Shown in pieces: positions 51,813-60,677 of a stretch of DNA of 64,000 bases (positions are counted from its first letter, which is position 1; the number at the start of each line of letters is the position of its first letter). Made by a program: the position numbers and the translations under genes. Below the pieces are notes generated by a model. The model worked only from the letters and a program-made list of their open reading frames with translations. It did not search any database and was not told where the DNA came from. This DNA is from Lachnospiraceae bacterium (GTDB lineage: Bacteria > Bacillota > Clostridia > Lachnospirales > Lachnospiraceae), in the NCBI GenBank assembly GCA_017626095.1, contig JAGAJL010000012.1:296932-360931 (forward strand), in the 5' to 3' direction.

Positions 51813-51951
51813 CTTTGAAGAAGAATTGAAGAAGTTTCACCCCAGTCTGGAGATTGATCAGGCTGAGGAAGCGATATACAATCAGGACCTTACCGATATG
51901 GCAGATTTATTGGTGAATCTAATCAGAGAGAGTCAGGAAGAACAGCAATAA
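51805..51951 (+). CDS. Small acidic protein, 48 residues, coupled to folC
   Basis: MINFEEELKKFHPSLEIDQA onward to LIRESQEEQQ; acidic and helical, no membrane segment. TAGGAGG lies 6-8 nt before ATG 51805, which overlaps the folC end by 8 bases, implying translational coupling. No family recognised. It is followed after 24 bases by the zinc-ribbon/TPR gene, so the three may form one operon. Confidence 0.7.
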   Translation: MINFEEELKKFHPSLEIDQAEEAIYNQDLTDMADLLVNLIRESQEEQQ

Positions 51952-51975
51952 TACAGGATCGATAGGAGTAAAGTC

Positions 51976-53460
51976 ATGAGATGTTATCAATGTGGCGCCG
52001 AACTGTCTGAAAAAGATTTCTGTACAAATTGCGGTGCTGATGTAGTTTTGTATAAAAAAATCATGCATATGTCCAACCGTTTTTATAACGAAGGGTTAGC
52101 AAAAGCTACTGTGCGTGACTTAAGTGGTGCTGTTGTCAATTTAAGAGAGGCACTAAAATTTAATAAAAATCATATTGATGCCAGAAATCTGTTGGGATTG
52201 GTTTATTTTGAAATGGGGGAAACGGTTGCCGCGTTAAGCGAGTGGGTTATCAGTAAAAATATCCGTCCCCAGAAAAATATAGCAGATGATTTTATCAATG
52301 ATATTCAGTCTAATCCTGCACAGCAGGAGATGTTAGATCAGGCTACCCGTAAATATAATCAGGCGTTAGCATATTGCAACCAGGATAGCAATGATCTGGC
52401 AATTATACAGCTTAAAAAGGTAGTATCCACATATCCCAGATTCTTGAAAGCGCAGCAGTTACTTGCACTTTTATATATTGAAGCTGAAGAGTGGGAAAAG
52501 GCACGCCGGGTTTTAAACCGGTGTCTCAGGGTTGATGTTAACAATACGACAACGCTGCGTTATATCAAAGAAGTCGAAATGATGTTAGACGGCGATGAGA
52601 CGGCAGCAGTGAAAAAGAAAAAAGCATCAAACCCCAATGCATACACATACCAAAGCGGAAATGAGACGATTATCCAGCCAAGACCGACGAAAGAGCCTTT
52701 AATCGGTCCCAATACGGTTTTAAATATTATTATCGGTATTGCAATCGGTATTGCAGTCTGTATGTTTTTGATTGTTCCTGCGCGTGTCCAGTCGGCCAAA
52801 AACAGTCTCAACGATGAATTAAAGCAGATTAGTGAAAATTCAGATAAAAAAACAGCTCAGATTTCAGATTTGGAGCAGAGAGTTTCTGCTTTGACAGACG
52901 AAAATGAAAAGATGAGTGAGCAGCTGAATTCTTACTATGGTGAAGGCGGAGCTTTGCAGACGGTTGACTCGCTTTTGACGACCGTTGCCCTATATATTCA
53001 GGATCGTGAGAATCTGACAGCTGTTTCGGATGGTTTATATGGTATTGATAAAAACTTCGTAGAAAATGAAGCTTCGGAATCATACCGTGAATTATACAAT
53101 GCAATCATGACGCGTGTGGGTCCGGATATTGCTACCCAATGCTTTGAGACAGGCTTATCATTAAAAAATCAGGGTGATTATACAAGCGCCATTGATAAGT
53201 TGGAAAAAGCATGGTATTTTAACAATACCAATCCTGAAATATTATATAATCTGGCTGCAACCTATCAGGCTTCCGGCAATATGGATAAAGCCAATGAGTT
53301 GTATAATGAGCTGGTTGGTTCATTCCCCGAATCAGAATTTGCAGGTATGGCTGAACGCAATATCGCCAATGCAAATACCGTTCCTCAATCAAACACCGGT
53401 GAGGTTCCGGACGGTGACGGCGGAACGATTTCGACGGAGGATAACGTCATCGACGAATAA
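51976..53460 (+). CDS. Zinc-ribbon and TPR membrane protein
   Basis: 494 residues. N-terminal zinc ribbon (MRCYQCGAELSEKDFCTNCG). Cytosolic TPR-like repeats (about 35-205: LSGAVVNLREALKFNKNHID, DLAIIQLKKVVSTYPRFLKA). One membrane helix (VLNIIIGIAIGIAVCMFLIV, about 255-275). An extracellular coiled coil (about 280-320) and further TPR units near the end (YTSAIDKLEKAWYFNNTNPE). A type II-like scaffold with repeats on both sides of the membrane; partners unknown. GATAGGAG upstream; terminator at 53551. Confidence 0.85.
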   Translation: MRCYQCGAELSEKDFCTNCGADVVLYKKIMHMSNRFYNEGLAKATVRDLSGAVVNLREALKFNKNHIDARNLLGLVYFEMGETVAALSEWVISKNIRPQKNIADDFINDIQSNPAQQEMLDQATRKYNQALAYCNQDSNDLAIIQLKKVVSTYPRFLKAQQLLALLYIEAEEWEKARRVLNRCLRVDVNNTTTLRYIKEVEMMLDGDETAAVKKKKASNPNAYTYQSGNETIIQPRPTKEPLIGPNTVLNIIIGIAIGIAVCMFLIVPARVQSAKNSLNDELKQISENSDKKTAQISDLEQRVSALTDENEKMSEQLNSYYGEGGALQTVDSLLTTVALYIQDRENLTAVSDGLYGIDKNFVENEASESYRELYNAIMTRVGPDIATQCFETGLSLKNQGDYTSAIDKLEKAWYFNNTNPEILYNLAATYQASGNMDKANELYNELVGSFPESEFAGMAERNIANANTVPQSNTGEVPDGDGGTISTEDNVIDE

Positions 53461-53550
53461 TAAAATGCAATTTTGACAAATCACATTAGAAGTAAATATA
53501 GAATAAAAATATAAAATGCTCCATTAAGAAAAATTTATAAAGCTATTTAC

Positions 53551-53582
53551 AAAAGAGAACATACCCATGTTCTCTTTTTTTG
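53551..53582 (+). terminator. Terminator of the folC-TPR operon
   Basis: AAAAGAGAACAT, ACCC, ATGTTCTCTTTTTT. Confidence 0.92.
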
Positions 53583-53597
53583 TTATGGCGACGAGGA

Positions 53598-53646
53598 AAA
53601 TGCAATGTGCTTGCACAATTGCATTTGACGACCGCTAATCAGCGGT
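53598..53646. promoter_or_regulatory. Two dyads in the spoIIA leader
   Basis: AAATGCAATGTGC / GCACAATTGCATTT (53598-53626) is a 12-13-bp inverted repeat with a 2-nt centre. ACCGCT-AATC-AGCGGT (53631-53646) is a second hairpin. Both precede spoIIAA and could be regulator sites. I do not see an unambiguous Spo0A box or sigma-H promoter. Confidence 0.45.
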
Positions 53647-53680
53647 GAAACAATATAATAATTCAAAAGGAGGATAGATT

Positions 53681-53986
53681 ATGGAAGAAATGTATGCGGT
53701 AAAAGATAACTGTCTGTTTGTGATGATGCCAAAAGAAATGGATCATCATAAAGTAGATGCAATACGAATGAAAATAGATGAATATCTGCTGGATCATAGA
53801 GCGCAAAATGTTATTTTTGATTTTGAGAATACGAGGTTTATGGATAGCTCGGGAATCGGTCTGATTGTAGGACGTTATAAGAAAGTATCCTGTTTTGGTG
53901 GAAAAATTGTGGCTATGCATGTCAATGCACGAATTCAGAAAATATTACTGATGTCCGGTTTAAAAGATATGATCGAAATAGTCTGA
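53681..53986 (+). CDS. spoIIAA: Anti-sigma F factor antagonist SpoIIAA
   Basis: 101 residues, a single STAS domain. When unphosphorylated it binds SpoIIAB and frees sigma F in the forespore. The phosphorylation site is Ser57 in [21 protein letters not shown] upstream. First gene of the classic spoIIAA-spoIIAB-sigF operon, with a 14-base gap to spoIIAB. Confidence 0.93.
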   Translation: MEEMYAVKDNCLFVMMPKEMDHHKVDAIRMKIDEYLLDHRAQNVIFDFENTRFMDSSGIGLIVGRYKKVSCFGGKIVAMHVNARIQKILLMSGLKDMIEIV

Positions 53987-54000
53987 GTGGAGGAGTAATA

Positions 54001-54645
54001 ATGGTTAAAAAATGTGAGAAAAACTGTGAAACAGTCTGGAAAGAAAAGAAGTTAGCTTCGGATAACTATGTGGAACTTGAGTTTGATGCGATTCCGGAAA
54101 ATGAGGGATTTGCAAGAGTGGTAGTTGCTGCATTCATGGCTCAGCTGGATCCTTTGTTGGAAGAGGTGGACGATGTGAAAACTGCGGTTTCTGAGGCGGT
54201 AACGAACTGTATTATTCATGGTTATGGTGATTACAATAGGGAAAACAAAGAGAAAAAATATGGTCTACTGAAGGAAAATGATAGCAGGAAAAATGACGAC
54301 AGGGAAAATTGCAAAAGAGAAAATGCCACCGGAGAAAATCACAACACAGATAACAATAGCAGAGAAAAAGGCGAAAGAGATAATCATAAAGAAAACGCAA
54401 ACCGAATGGTACATATGGAATGCTTCCGGTGTCAGAATGAATTGTATGTTTTGATTGAAGATACAGGGATTGGAATCGAGGATGTGAAGCAGGCGATGGA
54501 ACCCTTGTTTACGACCAAACCGGATATGGAACGCTCCGGTATGGGCTTTGCATTTATGGAAGCATTTATGGATGAGTTGTGTGTGGAGTCCCAAAAGAAT
54601 ATGGGAACGAAAGTCTATATGAGTAAAAGGATTGGTGAAAAATAA
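54001..54645 (+). CDS. spoIIAB: Anti-sigma F factor SpoIIAB with a large polar insertion
   Basis: 214 residues, against about 145 for the usual protein. A GHKL serine kinase that holds sigma F inactive and phosphorylates SpoIIAA. N box [12 protein letters not shown] (about 62-73), G1 box [11 protein letters not shown], and the lid/G2 region [17 protein letters not shown] are intact. Between the N box and the strand before G1, residues ~79-134 are an N/K/E/R-rich low-complexity stretch ([28 protein letters not shown]). The encoding DNA is a degenerate GGGAAAAT-type repeat. GGAGGAG upstream. Confidence 0.92.
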   Translation: MVKKCEKNCETVWKEKKLASDNYVELEFDAIPENEGFARVVVAAFMAQLDPLLEEVDDVKTAVSEAVTNCIIHGYGDYNRENKEKKYGLLKENDSRKNDDRENCKRENATGENHNTDNNSREKGERDNHKENANRMVHMECFRCQNELYVLIEDTGIGIEDVKQAMEPLFTTKPDMERSGMGFAFMEAFMDELCVESQKNMGTKVYMSKRIGEK

Positions 54646-54648
54646 AAT

Positions 54649-55404
54649 ATGATGGACCCGACGACGCAGTTGTTGTTACAGGCGAAGACGGGCGATAAAT
54701 CAGCCAGAGATACATTGATTGAAGAAAATCTTGGTTTGGTCCATTATATTGTAAAACGTTTTTTAAACAGGGGTTATGATGCGGAGGACTTATTTCAAAT
54801 CGGTTGTATCGGATTGATGAAATCCATTGATCAGTTTGATGTCTCGTATCAAGTGAAGTTTTCGACTTATGCGGTTCCGTTAATTGCGGGAGAAATCAAA
54901 CGCTTTTTAAGAGATGACGGACTGATTAAGGTTTCCAGGAGTTTAAAGGAAAACAGCTACCATATTATGAAGGCCACGGAAAAGTTTGTACAGGAATATA
55001 ACCGTCAGCCGACCATGCATGAAATAGCGGAAATCACCGGATTGTCAGATGAAGAGATTGTTATGGCAATGGAAGTGAATACACCGGTCGAATCAATTTA
55101 TCAGACGGTGTATCAGTCGGATGGCAATGAGATTTTTTTAGTGGATCAGATTTCACAAAACGGGCATATGGGTGGAAGTACAAATGATAAAAATGATTTG
55201 GAAAAGGACAAGCTTCTAAACCATATTCTGATCAAAGAGCTTTTGGAAAGATTGGATGATGATGAGCGCAAATTAATACAGTGGCGTTTTTATGAAGAAA
55301 AAACGCAGACAGAAATTGCTCAGATGCTGCACATTAATCAGGTTCAGGTCTGCAGAATGGAAAAAAGGATAGTGAGGAAGATGAGAGAAATGGCAATGGA
55401 GTAA
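54649..55404 (+). CDS. sigF: RNA polymerase sigma-F factor
   Basis: 251 residues. Early forespore-specific sigma factor. Region 2: LGLVHYIVKRFLNRGYDAED, LFQIGCIGLMKSIDQFD and KFSTYAVPLIAGEIKRFLRD. Region 3: KENSYHIMKATEKF. Region 4: RKLIQWRFYEEKTQTEIAQM and the recognition helix INQVQVCRMEKRIVRKM. It starts ATGATGGAC only 3 bases after the spoIIAB stop, so either Met may be used. Its place in the spoIIA operon identifies it as sigma F rather than sigma G. Confidence 0.94.
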   Translation: MMDPTTQLLLQAKTGDKSARDTLIEENLGLVHYIVKRFLNRGYDAEDLFQIGCIGLMKSIDQFDVSYQVKFSTYAVPLIAGEIKRFLRDDGLIKVSRSLKENSYHIMKATEKFVQEYNRQPTMHEIAEITGLSDEEIVMAMEVNTPVESIYQTVYQSDGNEIFLVDQISQNGHMGGSTNDKNDLEKDKLLNHILIKELLERLDDDERKLIQWRFYEEKTQTEIAQMLHINQVQVCRMEKRIVRKMREMAME

Positions 55405-55423
55405 GCTGCTGGTAAATAACATT

Positions 55424-55471
55424 TTAGTAAGCATTTGCTAACTTGACAAAATGAAAGATTTTCAGTATTGT
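55424..55471 (+). promoter_or_regulatory. Promoter and possible metal-regulator operator for the exporter gene
   Basis: TTGACA (55443-55448), 17 nt, TATTGT. Overlapping its upstream edge is the imperfect dyad TTAGTAA-GCA-TTTGCTAA (55424-55441). A DtxR/MntR-like site would fit the downstream metal exporter, but the match is loose. Confidence 0.5.
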
Positions 55472-55494
55472 GAAAGTCACTGGAGGATTACATT

Positions 55495-56385
55495 ATGATA
55501 AACATGATATGGGATTGTTTTCTGGATGCAGCAATTGACAGCTTGAAAATATTACCCTTTCTTTTTGTGACATATATTGTTATGGAATACGTAGAGCATC
55601 GGATGGAAGAAACATCAAAGGATGCGATTCGCAAATCGGGGAAAATGGGGCCTTTATTTGGTGCACTCTGCGGTGTTGTGCCACAATGTGGGTTTTCTGC
55701 CGCCGCATCCAATCTTTATGCCGGACGGGTCATTACAATTGGTACGCTGATTGCGGTTTATCTGTCAACATCAGATGAGATGCTTCCTATTCTCATTTCC
55801 GAGCATGTTCCGGTTGTTACGATGATAAAAATTCTGGGATTGAAATTTCTCATCGCCCTCATTATGGGATTTTGTGTAGATCTGATTTTTGCACGCAGTA
55901 TGCATATGCGTGCTTATGCCGAGCGGGTGCCGGAGGATGAAGCCTTTTTTATTAAAAAGATATGTGAGAGTGAACAGTGTAAGTGCAATGACGGTATTTT
56001 GAAATCGGCAGTTAAGCATACTCTGCATATTATTTTATTCCTTCTGCTTATTTCCTTTACTTTAAATGTGGTATTGACAGCAGTTGGAGAAGAAAGTCTC
56101 TACAATTTCATTTTAAATAAGCCTGTCATAGGTGTATTCTTATCAGGCATTATCGGATTGATACCAAACTGTGCTGCATCGGTTATTATCACGGATTTAT
56201 ATTTAAAAGGCTTGATGAGTTTAGGCGCCATGATGAGCGGATTGCTGGTTGGTGCCGGTGTCGGACTGGTCGTATTATGGCGTGTTAATAGTTCTTTCAA
56301 GGATACTTTGAAAGTTATCGGTATTTTGTATGTATGTGGAATTAGCGCAGGCTTACTTTTGGAACTGACTCATATTGTATTATAA
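55495..56385 (+). CDS. Putative heavy-metal/manganese exporter (ArsP_2, DUF2899-like)
   Basis: 296 residues with about eight to ten hydrophobic segments. Two related halves are visible: LCGVVPQCGFSAAASNLYAG and IIGLIPNCAASVIITDLYLK, both with a Pro-x-Cys motif inside a membrane helix, an inverted-repeat transporter design. This fits the ArsP_2/putative manganese transporter family. Cys-rich SEQCKCND in the central loop may bind metal. GGAGGA upstream, own promoter. Substrate is inferred from family only. Confidence 0.75.
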   Translation: MINMIWDCFLDAAIDSLKILPFLFVTYIVMEYVEHRMEETSKDAIRKSGKMGPLFGALCGVVPQCGFSAAASNLYAGRVITIGTLIAVYLSTSDEMLPILISEHVPVVTMIKILGLKFLIALIMGFCVDLIFARSMHMRAYAERVPEDEAFFIKKICESEQCKCNDGILKSAVKHTLHIILFLLLISFTLNVVLTAVGEESLYNFILNKPVIGVFLSGIIGLIPNCAASVIITDLYLKGLMSLGAMMSGLLVGAGVGLVVLWRVNSSFKDTLKVIGILYVCGISAGLLLELTHIVL

Positions 56386-56400
56386 AAAGGAGTTGTACGG

Positions 56401-58218
56401 ATGATAAAATGGATGAATGAAAAATGCAGGTGTGCGGTGTCAGTATTTTTAATGATTGCACTTGTCATGACAGGATGCAGTTGGGATTCTGCTTCTTCAA
56501 ACAATGGGACAGATAATTCCGGTCAAATATCGGAGTATTATCCTGATGATACAGAATTAAGCGCTTCAGAGAGGTTTGATGAATTCTCAAAAAATATGTT
56601 TGTGGGTGAGATCGTAGAAAATACCATTGATTTGCATTATACCGTTGCGTATCCCCAAAATTATGGAATAGAAGATTATGAAGTAGAGCTTGGTTCTTAT
56701 GAAGCTTCTGATGCTGCGGATGCAAAGAATGAGTTGGAAGAATTGCAGAAGACGTTGCAAAAGTTTTCCAGAGATGATCTGACAAAGGAACAGCAGATTG
56801 CATATGATATTCTGGATGATTATGTGGAGCTTGAGCTGGCTTCGGAAGATTTATATTATTACGGAGAAATTTTTTCGCCGCTTACCGGGATGCATACACA
56901 GCTTCCTGTTTTACTGGCTGAATATACATTTCGCTGTGAACAGGATGTGACGGATTATCTTGCATTGCTTTCTCAGGTTGATGAAACATTTTCCTCTTAT
57001 TTCGTGTATGAACAGGAAAAGGCAGATGCCGGATTGGGTGTGCCGGATTTTGCTCTGGAAGATACGATTGAAGCCTGTGAAGAATTCACCAAAAATCCAA
57101 AGGACTGTTATCTGATCGATACATTTAGTATTCGTATCGCTCCTTTAGATGATATTTCTGATGAAAAAAAGGAAGAATACAAAAAGCAAAATAGAGAGCT
57201 GGTTCTTGGCGATGTCATGGATGGATATCGTAATCTTGCCAAAAATCTTGAGACTTTAAAAGGAAAGGGAAAAAACGAGGCTGGCCTTTGCAATTTTGAA
57301 AAGGGTAAGGAATATTATGAATATCTGGTTCGGTCCAATGTCGGCAGTGATATGAGTATTGCCGAAATAAAAAAGACCACGGAAGAGTTTATAGATACTC
57401 GCATGAGTGCCATATTTGATACACTGTATGATGATATGGAGTTATACTATATGTTTTTGAATGATGAACCGTTATCAACCAAGGAACCGGATGAGATTAT
57501 GGAGGATCTGATTGAGAAGTGTCAAAAAGACTTTGGAAATATTCCGGATGTCAATTATGAAATAAAAAATGTTCCCATAGCGATGGAAGAGCATCTCAAT
57601 CCGGCTTTTTATCTGACACCTCCGATTGATGATCCGAATGATAATGTAATCTATATCAATCAGAAATATGAAGATCAGGAGGATTTGTATCCGCTGTTAG
57701 CGCACGAGGGGTATCCCGGACACTTATATCAGATTGTTTCGTCTGCTTCTTATGATCGTCCTTTAGTCCGCAATTTGTTTTCTTTTCCGGGATATACAGA
57801 AGGATTTGCCACTTATGCTGAATTGTATTCTTATACACTTGCGGATGTCGATGCTGATTATGCAAAGATGAAACAATATGATAATTCAGTTACATTGGCA
57901 CTTTCCGCATATATTGATATTTGTGTTAATTATTATGGTTGGAGCGAAGAAGATGTATTTGAGTACCTGGAGGAAACGGGAATGGGCGATGAGGAAACCG
58001 CCAAAGAAGTATTTCAAATGGTTGTCGAAGAGCCTTCCGAATATTTAGAGTATTATGTGGGATTTTTAGAATTCATGAATCTTCGAAACGAGGCAAAGGA
58101 AAAACTGGGAAGCCGGTTTAATCTGCGCGATTTCCATGAATTTTTAATCAGTGTGGGTCCGGCACCTTTTTATCTGATTGAGGATTATATGCAGGAGTGG
58201 ATCGAGGAACAAAACTAA
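56401..58218 (+). CDS. DUF885 family lipoprotein, probable metallopeptidase
   Basis: 605 residues. Signal peptide with lipobox (IALVMTGCSWDS; Cys at residue 22) anchors it on the outer membrane face. The C-terminal half has LLAHEGYPGHLYQI, the histidine-glutamate motif of DUF885 proteins, and FPGYTEGFATYAELYSY. These resemble zinc-peptidase active sites (HExxH-type variants). AAAAGGAG precedes the ATG. It follows the exporter gene by 15 bases, so the two are probably co-transcribed. Terminator at 58242. Confidence 0.85.
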   Translation: MIKWMNEKCRCAVSVFLMIALVMTGCSWDSASSNNGTDNSGQISEYYPDDTELSASERFDEFSKNMFVGEIVENTIDLHYTVAYPQNYGIEDYEVELGSYEASDAADAKNELEELQKTLQKFSRDDLTKEQQIAYDILDDYVELELASEDLYYYGEIFSPLTGMHTQLPVLLAEYTFRCEQDVTDYLALLSQVDETFSSYFVYEQEKADAGLGVPDFALEDTIEACEEFTKNPKDCYLIDTFSIRIAPLDDISDEKKEEYKKQNRELVLGDVMDGYRNLAKNLETLKGKGKNEAGLCNFEKGKEYYEYLVRSNVGSDMSIAEIKKTTEEFIDTRMSAIFDTLYDDMELYYMFLNDEPLSTKEPDEIMEDLIEKCQKDFGNIPDVNYEIKNVPIAMEEHLNPAFYLTPPIDDPNDNVIYINQKYEDQEDLYPLLAHEGYPGHLYQIVSSASYDRPLVRNLFSFPGYTEGFATYAELYSYTLADVDADYAKMKQYDNSVTLALSAYIDICVNYYGWSEEDVFEYLEETGMGDEETAKEVFQMVVEEPSEYLEYYVGFLEFMNLRNEAKEKLGSRFNLRDFHEFLISVGPAPFYLIEDYMQEWIEEQN

Positions 58219-58241
58219 TATCATATATCTTTTCATAACAG

Positions 58242-58292
58242 AAGCGATATCGTCAGTTACATTTTATATGTGCCTGATGATATCGCTTTTTT
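58242..58292 (+). terminator. Terminator of the exporter-lipoprotein unit
   Basis: AAGCGATATCGTCAG pairs with CTGATGATATCGCTT (one bulge), then T6. Confidence 0.85.
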
Positions 58293-58302
58293 AATAAAAA
58301 TC

Positions 58303-58336
58303 ACCCTTTTTGGATTTGTGTTTCCGAAAAGGGGTT
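58303..58336 (-). repeat. R1 3'-end fragment
   Basis: Minus strand GGAAACACAAATCCAAAAAG matches the R1 3' end (GGGAACACAAATCCGAAAAG) in copy E. CCCTTTT and GAAAAGGGG flank it as a hairpin. Confidence 0.55.
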
Positions 58337-58403
58337 AAAAAATCTAAGAATAAAACGGGAAACATCTGGCAATACTGATAAAAAAGTCCGGAGATGATAT
58401 TAG

Positions 58404-59021
58404 ATGGATGTTGTTTACTTGAAATTCGAAGCAAAGATTCAGACGGATCAGGAAAAGATATATGTTTCTGATGTAGCTGAGATTGTCTGCAGGAATGATC
58501 AAAAGAAAGAACAGATAAGAAATATTGCCATTTATTCTTTTGGTATTCCTGACAGGGATGTGGTAACAGCTTTATATATTGTCAATGAAATCGAAAAGCA
58601 GGTGCGCGATGTTGTTGTGGTTCCGTTGGGAACTGAAAATATAATTCTAGAACGAATCAAAAACAAACAGCCATCCCGTTTGCTTGAAATTGTAAAAGTT
58701 GTTTTTGTATCCATGGTGTGTTTTTTCGGAACCGGATTTACCATTATGGCATTTCACAATGATATTGGAATTCGCGGAGTATTTGAGCAGATTTCATCTT
58801 TAATTACCGGTACCGAAGGATTAGGAGTCATGATTTTGGAAATCTCATATGCATTCGGTCTGACAGCCGGAATTTTACTCTTTTTTAATCATATTGGAAA
58901 AAGAAGAATTACAAAAGACCCTACTCCCATAGAGGTATCGATGCGCAATTATGAGGATGATGTGAATAAGACATTGTCGGAAACCTGGGATCGGGAGGGT
59001 AAGATTATTGAAGCTCATTAG
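58404..59021 (+). CDS. spoVAA: Stage V sporulation protein AA
   Basis: 205 residues. N-terminal soluble domain (YLKFEAKIQTDQEKIYVSDV, about 1-90) and two C-terminal membrane helices (VVFVSMVCFFGTGFTIMAFH; EISYAFGLTAGILLFFNHIG). Matches SpoVAA of the SpoVA complex, which moves calcium-dipicolinate into the forespore. GGAG is about 10 nt upstream. It overlaps spoVAB by 14 bases. SpoVA operons are expected to be under sigma G. Confidence 0.88.
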   Translation: MDVVYLKFEAKIQTDQEKIYVSDVAEIVCRNDQKKEQIRNIAIYSFGIPDRDVVTALYIVNEIEKQVRDVVVVPLGTENIILERIKNKQPSRLLEIVKVVFVSMVCFFGTGFTIMAFHNDIGIRGVFEQISSLITGTEGLGVMILEISYAFGLTAGILLFFNHIGKRRITKDPTPIEVSMRNYEDDVNKTLSETWDREGKIIEAH

Positions 59022-59463
59022 GTTTTCCTTATTGGGATTTGCCGGGATGTCATTTGGCGTACTGGCAGCGGCAGGAGTGTTTACGGTTTTGGTGGCGGTC
59101 GGGCTCGTGCCGCGATTTGCGGGAAAAACACATACGGCAAGCTATATTCTTGTGTATGAGGAATTTGTCATCTGGGGAACAATCTGCGGCATGCTGTTTA
59201 GTATTTTTGAAGCATTACATCAAATTAGTAAGCTGCTGCTAATTCATGTGGCTGTCGCGGCGGAAATGGTGTTTGGATTTTTTACCGGATGTTTTGTCGG
59301 TTGCCTTGCTTTGTCGATTGCGGAAATGCTGGATTCGATTCCGATTTTTACAAGAAGAATCAGGATGAAGTGGGGGATTGGTATCTGTATTTTATTCGTG
59401 GCACTGGGAAAGCTTGTAGGAGCAGTGATTTATTTTACCTATGGGATGGGAAATGGCAGTTGA
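59008..59463 (+). CDS. spoVAB: Stage V sporulation protein AB
   Basis: 151 residues from a TTG start (GGGAGGG 9 nt upstream), overlapping spoVAA. Four hydrophobic helices (GFAGMSFGVLAAAGVFTVLV; VAAEMVFGFFTGCFVGCLAL; WGIGICILFVALGKLVGAVI) and the SIPIFTRRIRM segment are typical of SpoVAB. Inner-membrane component of the SpoVA channel. spoVAC follows after 17 bases. Confidence 0.88.
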   Translation: MKLIRFSLLGFAGMSFGVLAAAGVFTVLVAVGLVPRFAGKTHTASYILVYEEFVIWGTICGMLFSIFEALHQISKLLLIHVAVAAEMVFGFFTGCFVGCLALSIAEMLDSIPIFTRRIRMKWGIGICILFVALGKLVGAVIYFTYGMGNGS

Positions 59464-59480
59464 GAAAAGGAGGCGTCATT

Positions 59481-60002
59481 ATGAATTCAAACAATGAAAA
59501 TAAAAACATGAATGAGAAATTTCAACAGGAGGCAGATGAGAAAGAAAAACAGAAACAGAAAGCAAAAGATTATGGTGAATATGTAAAACAAATTACACCG
59601 ACCAGAAATCTGCCGCTACAGATGTTGAAGGCTTTTTTGGTGGGTGGAATCTTTTGTACACTTGGACAGTTTATCCTCAATACACTGACAAGTTTAGGAC
59701 TTGATAAAGAAACGGCGGGTATCTGGTGTTCTGTACTGTTGGTGTTACTCAGCGTCATTTTAACCGGCTTCAGTTTATATCAGAAGATAGCTGATTTTGG
59801 TGGTGCCGGTGCATTGGTACCGATTACCGGCTTTGCAAACAGTGTCTGCGCGACTGCGATTGAATATCAGCCGGAGGGACAGGTATATGGAGTCGGTGTA
59901 AAGATTTTTACCATTGCCGGACCGGTAATATTATATGGCATTTTCTCAAGTTGGGTATTTGGCTTGTTATATTGGTGCGGTAAAATCCTTGGAATTGCAT
60001 AA
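59481..60002 (+). CDS. spoVAC: Stage V sporulation protein AC
   Basis: 173 residues from ATG 59481 (AAAAGGAGG upstream). A polar N-terminus precedes the family core YVKQITPTRNLPLQMLKAFL, GGIFCTLGQFILNTLTSLGL, and GGAGALVPITGFANSVCATA. SpoVAC forms the mechanosensitive channel part of the dipicolinate transporter. Its usual neighbours spoVAD and spoVAE do not follow; the next gene is an XRE regulator in lower-GC DNA. Confidence 0.93.
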   Translation: MNSNNENKNMNEKFQQEADEKEKQKQKAKDYGEYVKQITPTRNLPLQMLKAFLVGGIFCTLGQFILNTLTSLGLDKETAGIWCSVLLVLLSVILTGFSLYQKIADFGGAGALVPITGFANSVCATAIEYQPEGQVYGVGVKIFTIAGPVILYGIFSSWVFGLLYWCGKILGIA

Positions 60003-60035
60003 AACTCACAGTTCAGAAAAGCCACTTTTCGTATA

Positions 60036-60064
60036 TTCAATAAAACGTCACGAGAAACTATACT
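60036..60064 (+). promoter_or_regulatory. Promoter module 1 of the signalling block
   Basis: GTATATTCAATAAAACGTCA...: TTCAAT, 17 nt, TATACT, followed by AAATGTATCAAATAAAACAA. The same module recurs at 61398-61426 with the flanking bases conserved, implying shared regulation or duplication. Confidence 0.65.
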
Positions 60065-60196
60065 AAATGTATCAAATAAAACAAAATGTAAAAAATGACA
60101 CATTTGTTTATGGCGATTTCCTTGTCGGCTTAGCTGAAAATTGCTTAACAGATAAAATGTTTTACAACAAAGTGTGTAAATTCAAGGAGAATGATT

Positions 60197-60526
60197 ATGG
60201 ATTTCTCGGAAATGGGAAACAGAATACGGAAACATAGGCAATTAAAATCTATGACACAAGATGCATTAGCTGAGAAAGTTGGCGTTTCACCTGCGTATAT
60301 TGGAATGATAGAGAGAGGAGAACGGGCTCCGAGTTTGGATGTATTTGTTTTGATTGCAAACGAACTGAAGGTAACTGCAGATGAGCTGCTGACCGGATTG
60401 GTTTCGGAATGCTATAATGCCAGACTTGCAAAGTATGGTGAACAAATTTCAAAATTAAATCATGCGGATGCTGAAAGAATTTTTTCAATGATTGAGATTG
60501 CTCTTCGCATGGGAAAGGACGAATAG
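60197..60526 (+). CDS. XRE family transcriptional regulator
   Basis: 109 residues from ATG 60197, 7 nt after AAGGAG; the ATG at 60191 is too close to it. N-terminal HTH_3: IRKHRQLKSMTQDALAEKVG, VSPAYIGMIERGERAPSLDV. The C-terminal 40 residues are helical and may dimerise. Single-gene unit between promoter module 1 and a terminator at 60531. It may regulate the adjacent sensory genes. Confidence 0.9.
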   Translation: MDFSEMGNRIRKHRQLKSMTQDALAEKVGVSPAYIGMIERGERAPSLDVFVLIANELKVTADELLTGLVSECYNARLAKYGEQISKLNHADAERIFSMIEIALRMGKDE

Positions 60527-60530
60527 AATG

Positions 60531-60561
60531 CCGTGAACAGATAAGCTGTTCGCGGTTTTTT
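60531..60561 (+). terminator. Terminator of the XRE gene
   Basis: CCGTGAACAG, ATAAG, CTGTTCGCGG, T6. Confidence 0.92.
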
Positions 60562-60677
60562 AATTCTTTGTTTTTCTTCATAAATATTTCGTGTTTTTGG
60601 CAAAAAATGTGTTAGCAATAGTTTACTCTTTTAAACTTGATTTATACGTAAAGACACGATTTATTAGGAGAAGAAAA

